Under the pieces are notes generated by a model. It had not been told where the DNA came from, made no database searches, and worked only from the letters and a program-made list of their open reading frames with translations. From assembly GCA_002309475.1 (NCBI GenBank), contig DBXJ01000039.1, positions 274 to 23,355 on the forward strand: a stretch of DNA of 23,082 nt, written 5' to 3'. The stretch comes from Bacteroidales bacterium UBA1215 (GTDB lineage: Bacteria > Bacteroidota > Bacteroidia > Bacteroidales > WCHB1-69). This document shows positions 1 through 5,692 of the stretch, piece after piece; the stretch's first letter is position 1, and each line of letters begins with the position of its first letter. The position numbers were made by a program, and so were the translations under genes.

Positions 1-18
1 CATCCGAAAATCCACCAT

Positions 19-46
19 GTAAGGACACGCCATGGCACGTCCCTAC
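19..46. repeat. 28-nt near-perfect palindrome (REP/MITE-like)
   Basis: The 28 bases form a palindrome centred on CCATGG. Eleven of 14 pairs are Watson-Crick. The other three (22/43, 27/38, 28/37) are A-C mismatches on the plus strand, which become G-T/G-U wobbles on the minus strand, so a minus-strand RNA or single strand could pair along its whole length. The core resembles palindromic repeats with CCATGG centres that I recall as dispersed in other bacterial genomes, but I cannot confirm the family. It lies near the window edge and may be part of a larger element. Confidence 0.5.
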
Positions 47-76
47 CAAACACAAATATGATCATTTTTTTTGTAA

Positions 77-159
77 TAAAAAGGGGTGTTTCACAACACC
101 CCAACCTGAATGCTTTTATGTTATTAAATTAAAAAATAATAAAATGAATAAATATTTAT
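77..159 (-). ncRNA. Candidate small RNA of about 80 nt
   Basis: A leftward transcription unit is bounded by a good Bacteroidota promoter (164-194) and an intrinsic terminator (78-102). A start near 157-160 and an end near 77 would give a transcript of roughly 80 nt. It contains no ATG-initiated reading frame: the first half is very AT-rich and the second half is the terminator hairpin. What is seen is the promoter-terminator pair; that it is a functional RNA is inference. It could also be the remains of a deleted gene's transcription signals. No match to a known RNA family is recognised. Confidence 0.35.
78..102 (-). terminator. Intrinsic terminator, minus strand
   Basis: A perfect 8-bp stem (GGGGTGTT/AACACCCC, 83-90 and 95-102) closes a 4-nt loop. 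On the minus strand it is followed at once by TTTTTATTA (from 82 downward). On the plus strand there is no T tract after the stem. It therefore ends a leftward transcript, and the only promoter seen for one is at 164-194. Confidence 0.7.
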
Positions 160-163
160 AATG

Positions 164-194
164 CAAAGGTAGCATTTTTTTCTTACAAAACAAA
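164..194 (-). promoter_or_regulatory. Bacteroidota promoter, minus strand
   Basis: On the minus strand, TTTG (191-194) is followed after 19 nt by TACCTTTG (164-171). This fits the Bacteroidota primary sigma consensus TTTG-(19-21)-TAnnTTTG and is the only box in the window where I find both halves at the usual spacing. It points away from the oxidoreductase gene at 400, so it should drive the short unit ending at 78. Confidence 0.6.
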
Positions 195-222
195 AAAATA
201 TTCATTTTTTTTTGTGGAATAA

Positions 223-292
223 AATCCCCCGCCCTACGGGCACCCCCCTAAAGAGGGGAACATTTCACACTTCTAAGGGGGTTGGGGGGATT
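223..292. repeat. C/G-run palindromic element (REP-like)
   Basis: AATCCCCC (223-230) is mirrored by GGGGGATT (285-292), and CACCCCCCT (241-249) pairs, with one mismatch, with AGGGGGTTG (276-284). A small GCCC/GGGC hairpin (231-241) lies within. The whole could fold into a 70-nt cruciform-like structure. Its runs of C and G stand out sharply from the AT-rich surroundings. Similar C-run/G-run inverted repeats are common between genes in Bacteroidota. No coding capacity is seen. Confidence 0.5.
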
Positions 293-365
293 AATTTCAG
301 GAAATCTGATGAATTTTTATAATATTCATTTCGGGCAAATGGAAATAAAATTAAAAAAAATATGT

Positions 366-373
366 TATCTTTG
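366..373 (+). promoter_or_regulatory. -7 box for the oxidoreductase operon
   Basis: TATCTTTG matches TAnnTTTG and lies 26 nt before the start codon at 400. No clear -33 TTTG is found at 19-21 nt upstream. A purine-rich stretch (AAAGGAAG, 386-393) before the ATG may help ribosome binding. Confidence 0.5.
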
Positions 374-399
374 CAGATTATTCTTAAAGGAAGACAAAG

Positions 400-1401
400 A
401 TGCTAAAAATTGGAGTGATTGGTGCGGGACACCTTGGAAAAATTCACCTGAAATGTTTAAAGCAGATACCTGAAATAGAATTAGTCGGGTTTTATGATGT
501 GAATACGGAGACAGCGAAAGAGATTAGCGAAACCTATCAAACAAAAGCATTTCCCGACGAGGCATCTCTGATAGCCGCCAGCGATGCGGTGGACATTGTC
601 TCCCCTACCACCTATCATTTCACCTTGGCGATGGACGCCATGCGTCAGGGCAAGCATGTATTTATAGAAAAACCCATTACCGCCCGATTGGAAGATTCGC
701 AAACCATTGTAGAATATAGCGAGCAACATCACCTCAAGGTGCAAGTGGGACATGTAGAGCGTTTCAACGATGCCTATTTGAATGCCAAACATGCCTTAGG
801 CAATCCTTTGTTTATCGAAGCCCATCGTTTGGCAGAATTCAATCCGAGAGGCACCGATGTATCGGTGGTATTGGATTTGATGATACACGATATAGACCTT
901 GTATTAAGTATGATACCTCACGATTTGATACAAGTAAGTGCCAGCGGGGTACCTATTATCAGCAATACACCCGATGTCGCCAATGCCCGCCTCACCTTTG
1001 CCAATGGTGCCGTTGCCAACCTCACTTCCAGCCGGATTGCCTTAAAACACATGCGGAAAATGCGTCTTTTCCAACCCAATTCCTATATCAGCATGGACTT
1101 TTTCGACAAGAAAGTCAATATCATGCAATTGCGAGACTATAAGCCGGAAGACGAAAACGACTTGCTGCCATTGATTATAGATTTGGGTGCCGACAAAGGC
1201 AAAAAACGTATTTTTATTGAATCACCGCACGAGATAGCCGTCAATGCCATTCAAACAGAATTAAGTTTGTTTGCCAAAAGCATTCTCAACAATCTGCCTT
1301 GCGAAGTATCGGCACGAGATGGTCACAATGCCTTGAAAGTGGCCTACAAGATTATGGAATGTATGGACAGACAGGCACAATGGGTAAAAGAAAAAATGTA
1401 G
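400..1401 (+). CDS. Gfo/Idh/MocA family NAD(P)-dependent oxidoreductase
   Basis: This 333-residue protein is a dinucleotide-dependent sugar-type dehydrogenase, probably cytosolic. The N-terminal Rossmann fold shows GAGHLG at residues 8-13, and EKP at 90-92 supplies the Lys of the family's active site. Further on, the HDID motif follows the usual hydrophobic strand (DLMIHDIDLVLSMI). Length is normal for the family. It opens a rightward operon; the lipoprotein gene follows after 15 nt and a sugar transferase after that, so a nucleotide-sugar or surface polysaccharide substrate is a reasonable inference. The family is broad, and the exact substrate cannot be read from the sequence. The ATG at 400 sits just after a -7 box and a purine-rich stretch, which supports the start. 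Confidence 0.85.
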   Translation: MLKIGVIGAGHLGKIHLKCLKQIPEIELVGFYDVNTETAKEISETYQTKAFPDEASLIAASDAVDIVSPTTYHFTLAMDAMRQGKHVFIEKPITARLEDSQTIVEYSEQHHLKVQVGHVERFNDAYLNAKHALGNPLFIEAHRLAEFNPRGTDVSVVLDLMIHDIDLVLSMIPHDLIQVSASGVPIISNTPDVANARLTFANGAVANLTSSRIALKHMRKMRLFQPNSYISMDFFDKKVNIMQLRDYKPEDENDLLPLIIDLGADKGKKRIFIESPHEIAVNAIQTELSLFAKSILNNLPCEVSARDGHNALKVAYKIMECMDRQAQWVKEKM

Positions 1402-1416
1402 TCAGAGCGTAAAATT

Positions 1417-2301
1417 ATGAAGACAAAAGCCATCGTTTACAGTGTTTTCCTCTTGCTCGGCATAGCCGTTGTCGCTTGCAATCCGCAAGTGGAAATTCCG
1501 TCATATATTTATGTGGATAGTGTTTCATTTTCTTGTTTAAACACTCAAGGAAGTGCTTCCTATAATATAAAAGACATATCTGTTACTGTCAACGGAGATG
1601 CGAGGGGTTCGTACGAATTGCCGGCATTGGTGCCGGTATTGCACAAGGGCAGCTGCAAGATACAACTGCAACCGGTGATACATCTCAATGGCATGTCGCA
1701 CCAAAGAGTTGTCAACTATACCTATTCGCTATACGAAACCTATCACGATTTGGTACAAGGAAAAATCGACACCATTCGTCCGCATTTCACCTATGCCGAC
1801 CAGACAAAATTCTATTTTATAGAAGGTTTTGAAGAAGCCGGCTTTAAATTTTCATGTGAAGGAGCCTCTTTGAACAAAACCAGCGATTCGTCTATCTTGT
1901 TGCATATTCCCAACGAGAACAATTATTCTGCCGGCATGATTACTTTCGGCGAAAACGACACCTCATATTCATTTGAATTAAAAACCATCAACCCCGTTTA
2001 TCTCACCAGCACCACCATGACTATCTGCTTCTTAGAGATAAACTATTCCGGCACACAGAGTTTAGAAATCGGCAGCTATTTCCACCATTCCACCGGTCGA
2101 TCCACACAAACTGCCATTGTCCATATCAATGCCACCGAGCAACGCTCTACGTGGAGAAAGGTGTATGTCAACCTCACCGAAGCTATCAACAATGCAGGTT
2201 TGCAGATGACCCACTTCGACATCTACCTGAAAGGTTATCGCGAATCGGCCACCAGTCTGGATACTTTTTTATTGGATAACATCAAAGTAGTATATATGTA
2301 A
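1417..2301 (+). CDS. Predicted lipoprotein of unknown function
   Basis: I do not recognise this 294-residue protein. It begins with a lipoprotein signal: Lys residues, a hydrophobic stretch, then a VVAC lipobox with Cys21 as the predicted lipidated residue. The rest has no membrane segments and is rich in Ser, Thr, Tyr and Asn, with alternating patterns typical of beta structure. The last third reads like a jelly-roll or carbohydrate-binding-type domain ending in a LDNIKVVYM strand, but this is an impression, not a match. Its stop overlaps the next start by one base (TAATG), so it is co-translated with the sugar transferase. An accessory role in envelope glycan assembly or display is inferred from context alone. 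Confidence 0.75.
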   Translation: MKTKAIVYSVFLLLGIAVVACNPQVEIPSYIYVDSVSFSCLNTQGSASYNIKDISVTVNGDARGSYELPALVPVLHKGSCKIQLQPVIHLNGMSHQRVVNYTYSLYETYHDLVQGKIDTIRPHFTYADQTKFYFIEGFEEAGFKFSCEGASLNKTSDSSILLHIPNENNYSAGMITFGENDTSYSFELKTINPVYLTSTTMTICFLEINYSGTQSLEIGSYFHHSTGRSTQTAIVHINATEQRSTWRKVYVNLTEAINNAGLQMTHFDIYLKGYRESATSLDTFLLDNIKVVYM

Positions 2302-3740
2302 TGGAGACGACCAAACAACTCAACAAAAAACAAATTGTCACCCTGTATGCTCTCATGGATTATTTTGCATCCATGTTAGCATGGTTTTTGTTTTTTACTT
2401 TCAGAAAATTTGCAGAACTCTATCACTCTACTTCTGCAGAAGTTTGGCAGTCGATTTTTGTGGATTGGAAATTCTATGTCGGCATTTTTGTCATTCCTTT
2501 GTGCTGGGTGGTGTTGTATGCTTTGTACGGCACCTACAATCATGTATGGAAAAAATCAAGATTGAAAGAATTTACACAGACATTTTATATAGTCGTTTTC
2601 GGGTCAGTGTGTTTGTTTTTCGCTGTCATCCTTGACGACCAAATTACCGATTACAAGGATTATATCATCTTGTTTTTGCGATTGTTCGGCTTGCAACTGC
2701 TCTTCACCAGCATAGCGAGACTTTCTTTTTTGACGATTTTGAAATACAGAATCAAAAAGAAAAAAATTACCTTCAACACTATTTTCATCGGCAACTACGA
2801 CACTTGCTGCTCATTGATAGAGGCCATCAAAAGCAAACCTAACAATTTGGAAAACAATATTTTGGGCTACATTTCCATCTCTGAAGACCCACATGTTGAA
2901 AATGACAGCAAAATCAAATATTTGGGCAACTACGAACAATTGGAAAACTTGATAAAACAATTCCATATTGAAGAAGTGATTGTGGCTGTCAAAGATGACA
3001 AACAAACTATTTTAGGAAAATTGCTGCCGCAAGTGGCCCTCAACAAAATTGTATTGAAAATACTCCCCAACATAGAAGACCATTTGCTACAAACCGTCAA
3101 AGACACCAATATTGCCAACGAAGCGTTTATAGAAGTAAGTTTTGACGAAATGCCGCAATGGCAAATGCTGTGCAAAAGAATTATCGACATTATATTTGCC
3201 ACCTTGATACTGACTATTTTGTCGCCACTCTATTTAGTATTGGCCATTGGCGTAAAAAGGTCGTCACCGGGCAGTATCTTCTACCGGCAGGAAAGAGTCG
3301 GCAAAAACGGCAGGCCCTTCCATATTATCAAGTTTCGTTCCATGTATGAAAATGCGGAAGCCAATGGTCCGCAGCTATCCAACGAATTTGACAACAGAAT
3401 TACCAAATTCGGTCTATTTCTACGCCGCACCCACTTGGACGAGATGCCACAGTTTATCAACGTGTTGAAAGGCGACATGTCGTTGGTAGGACATCGTCCT
3501 GAACGACAATACTATATTGACCAAATTATGCAAAAAGCCCCCTACTACAGCCTGCTTTTGTTGGAAAAACCGGGCGTTACCTCTTGGGGACAGGTAAGTT
3601 ATGGATATGCCGAAAACGTCGATCAAATGATAGAGCGTTTGCGATACGATTTGATGTACTTTGAAAACAAATCGCTGACATTGGATATAAAAATCATTAT
3701 TTACACCATATTGTGTATGCTCAAAAAAAGCGGAAAATAG
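2301..3740 (+). CDS. Polyprenyl-phosphate glycosyl-1-phosphate transferase (WcaJ/WbaP type)
   Basis: This 479-residue membrane enzyme should transfer a sugar-1-phosphate to undecaprenyl phosphate, the first step of capsule, exopolysaccharide or O-antigen repeat-unit synthesis. The N-terminal part has about four to five hydrophobic segments (to about residue 150), then a nucleotide-binding-like CoA_binding_3 region. The C-terminal bacterial sugar transferase domain starts near residue 292 (KRIIDIIFATL) after a further hydrophobic segment. It shows FYRQERVGKNG near 327, KFRSM near 346, and the catalytic block DEMPQFINVLKGDMSLVGHR near 379-398. Length fits the two-domain family. The sugar is unknown. 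The start overlaps the lipoprotein stop. No other glycosyltransferase genes follow, so the rest of the pathway must lie elsewhere. Confidence 0.9.
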   Translation: METTKQLNKKQIVTLYALMDYFASMLAWFLFFTFRKFAELYHSTSAEVWQSIFVDWKFYVGIFVIPLCWVVLYALYGTYNHVWKKSRLKEFTQTFYIVVFGSVCLFFAVILDDQITDYKDYIILFLRLFGLQLLFTSIARLSFLTILKYRIKKKKITFNTIFIGNYDTCCSLIEAIKSKPNNLENNILGYISISEDPHVENDSKIKYLGNYEQLENLIKQFHIEEVIVAVKDDKQTILGKLLPQVALNKIVLKILPNIEDHLLQTVKDTNIANEAFIEVSFDEMPQWQMLCKRIIDIIFATLILTILSPLYLVLAIGVKRSSPGSIFYRQERVGKNGRPFHIIKFRSMYENAEANGPQLSNEFDNRITKFGLFLRRTHLDEMPQFINVLKGDMSLVGHRPERQYYIDQIMQKAPYYSLLLLEKPGVTSWGQVSYGYAENVDQMIERLRYDLMYFENKSLTLDIKIIIYTILCMLKKSGK

Positions 3741-3829
3741 TGATTTTCAATTGTTAATAAATATTTTTTCCTGTTCATAATTTTTTAAAAATTTGTAAAT
3801 ATTTTGGGGAAAATTCGCTTTTTTTTTTA

Positions 3830-3837
3830 TACTTTTG
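3830..3837 (+). promoter_or_regulatory. dnaN: -7 box for dnaN
   Basis: TACTTTTG matches TAnnTTTG and lies 24 nt before the dnaN ATG. A TTTG at 3803-3806 could be the -33 element, but the 23-nt spacer is longer than usual. The T-rich run between them is typical of strong promoters in this phylum. Confidence 0.5.
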
Positions 3838-3861
3838 CATTTATTATTAAAATAGATTATT

Positions 3862-4998
3862 ATGAGATTTTTAGTTCCAAGACAATTATTACTTAAGAAT
3901 TTACAAACAGTAAGTGCCCTTGCTACAGCCAATGCAGCAATACCAATTATCAATCATGTATTGTTTCAGGTGCACGACAATATACTCACACTTACTGCCA
4001 CCGATTTAGAATCCACATTGGTTATAAATGTAACATTATCAGATAGCGAAGGAGAAGGTTCCTTGGTAGTTCCTCAAGACATTATACTAGAAACATTGAA
4101 AAATCTTCCGGATGTTCCTGTAGCATTTGACATCAACGAAGAAACATTCGCCATAGAAATGTCCGCTGACGACACTAAATATCAATTGGTCGGCAACAGC
4201 AGTTCGGAATTTCCTGTTAAACCGGAATTGACCAACGTAGGAACATTTACTATAGATGCAAAAACTTTGACAACTGCCATATCCAAGACGATAGGTGCCA
4301 CAGGCACTTCCGACATTCGTCCTGTGATGACAGGTATTTTCTGTGAATTGCATCCGGACCATATCACATTTGTTGCCACCGATGCACATCAATTGGCACG
4401 CTACAACAACATGGGAGTAAAAACCGGCATGGAAGGTTCATTTATTTTGCCGAAAAAACCTATGCAAGCCCTCAAGAGTGCTTTGCAATCATTAGACGGC
4501 ACTGTCACCGTTGAATTCAACGAGAGCCAAGTCAGCTTCACAATTGACAGCATGCAAATGATTTCAAAATTGATAGAAGGCAAATATCCTAACTATGCAG
4601 CAGTAATTCCTGCCAACAACAACAATATTCTTCAAATAGAACGTGCATCGTTGTTGCAAAGAATGAAAAGTATTGCTCCATACACCAGCCAAGCTACCAG
4701 TCAAATTCGTATCAAAATAGAAAACGACCATATCAAAATGACGGCTGAAGATATTGACAAATCGAGCAAAGCTACCACTACCATGCCTTGCCAATTTGAA
4801 AATGCAGACGGCATTGAAGACTATGAAATCGGCTTCAGCGTGAAATACTTATTGGAAATATTAAACAACTTAGATACTCCTGAAGTGATATTTAAGTTTG
4901 CACAACCTACATCAGCAGGATTGATATATCCGCTATACGAAACAGAAACAGAAGAAGACATTCTCATGTTGTTGATGCCTGTTATGCTAAACGTTTAA
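3862..4998 (+). CDS. dnaN: DNA polymerase III beta subunit (sliding clamp)
   Basis: This is the ring-shaped processivity clamp that tethers DNA polymerase III to DNA and recruits repair factors. The 378-residue product has the usual three-domain clamp length. It opens with the typical MRFLVPRQLLLKNLQ and carries TDLESTL early, RPVMTGIFCEL and VATDAHQLARY mid-protein, ISKLIEGKYPNY before domain 3, and ends with the conserved LLMPVML hydrophobic tail. The gene has its own -7 box 24 nt upstream and a strong terminator 20 nt downstream. It is not next to dnaA or recF, as in the classic origin cluster, but gyrB lies about 4 kb to the right on the other strand. Confidence 0.97.
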   Translation: MRFLVPRQLLLKNLQTVSALATANAAIPIINHVLFQVHDNILTLTATDLESTLVINVTLSDSEGEGSLVVPQDIILETLKNLPDVPVAFDINEETFAIEMSADDTKYQLVGNSSSEFPVKPELTNVGTFTIDAKTLTTAISKTIGATGTSDIRPVMTGIFCELHPDHITFVATDAHQLARYNNMGVKTGMEGSFILPKKPMQALKSALQSLDGTVTVEFNESQVSFTIDSMQMISKLIEGKYPNYAAVIPANNNNILQIERASLLQRMKSIAPYTSQATSQIRIKIENDHIKMTAEDIDKSSKATTTMPCQFENADGIEDYEIGFSVKYLLEILNNLDTPEVIFKFAQPTSAGLIYPLYETETEEDILMLLMPVMLNV

Positions 4999-5017
4999 TA
5001 CCAACCTACTAAAATAT

Positions 5018-5042
5018 AAAAGATGATTTTATCATCTTTTTT
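5018..5042 (+). terminator. Intrinsic terminator after dnaN, abutting pcm
   Basis: AAAAGATGAT and ATCATCTTTT form a perfect 10-bp stem with a TTT loop, and the distal arm runs into six T. The structure ends two bases before the pcm ATG at 5045. No -7 box is seen between dnaN and pcm, so pcm must be read through this hairpin or use an unrecognised promoter. An RNA that kept the stem would have the pcm ribosome-binding region paired. Confidence 0.7.
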
Positions 5043-5044
5043 AT

Positions 5045-5692
5045 ATGCTGACAGATAGCCATCAAGACAAAGGACTACGAAGGCAGCTTGTAGAAGGCTT
5101 GAAACAAAAAGGGATTGACAACCCCGATATTTTGTCTGCCATGCTGCAAGTTCCCCGTCACTTTTTTATATCCGACACTTTACACCATAAAGCCTACGAG
5201 GATACTGCTATTCCTATCGGCTGTCATCAAACTATCTCTCAGCCTTTTACTGTTGCCAAACAAACCTCTCTTTTGGAAGTACAAGCCAATATGAAAGTCT
5301 TGGAAATCGGCACCGGCAGCGGCTATCAGGCTGCCATTTTGAAACAAATGAAAGTAAATGTATATTCCATTGAACGACAGAGAGATTTGTATGAACATGC
5401 GAAGAAATTGTTTGCACAACTTTCGCTGTCCATTGCTACAAAATTCGGCGATGGATATCTTGGCTGGCAGGAGTTTGCTCCATACGAAAGAATTTTAATC
5501 ACCTGTGGAGCCCCCAGCATTCCTCAAGCCTTATTGCTACAATTAAAAATAGGCGGCATTTTGGTAGCACCTATCGGTACCGACCAACAAATTATGACAA
5601 AAGTAGTCCGCCAGAGCGAAAACAACTATCAAATAACAGAATATGGTCCTTGCAGTTTTGTCCCCATGTTGGAAAATGTAAATCATCTATGA
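5045..5692 (+). CDS. pcm: Protein-L-isoaspartate O-methyltransferase
   Basis: The enzyme uses S-adenosylmethionine to methylate isoaspartyl residues in aged proteins and so starts their repair. The 215-residue product is of normal length. It has the substrate-site motif IGCHQTISQP at residues 58-67 and the methyltransferase motif I VLEIGTGSGYQ at about 85-95, followed by the acidic residue of motif II (YSIERQ) and GDGYLGW. The ATG at 5045 is the only in-frame ATG before conserved sequence; it lies two bases past the T tract of the dnaN terminator, with no recognisable Shine-Dalgarno. The 3' end overlaps the next gene by ATGA, which suggests translational coupling. Confidence 0.93.
   Translation: MLTDSHQDKGLRRQLVEGLKQKGIDNPDILSAMLQVPRHFFISDTLHHKAYEDTAIPIGCHQTISQPFTVAKQTSLLEVQANMKVLEIGTGSGYQAAILKQMKVNVYSIERQRDLYEHAKKLFAQLSLSIATKFGDGYLGWQEFAPYERILITCGAPSIPQALLLQLKIGGILVAPIGTDQQIMTKVVRQSENNYQITEYGPCSFVPMLENVNHL

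Noticed and set aside
1..60. Short frame starting ATGGCACGTCCC at 31
   Set aside because: It stops after nine codons and overlaps the palindrome, so it is not treated as a gene.
3741..3861. Terminator for the sugar transferase gene
   Set aside because: The only inverted repeat there is a weak A/T-only stem (around 3780-3795), which would not form a stable hairpin.
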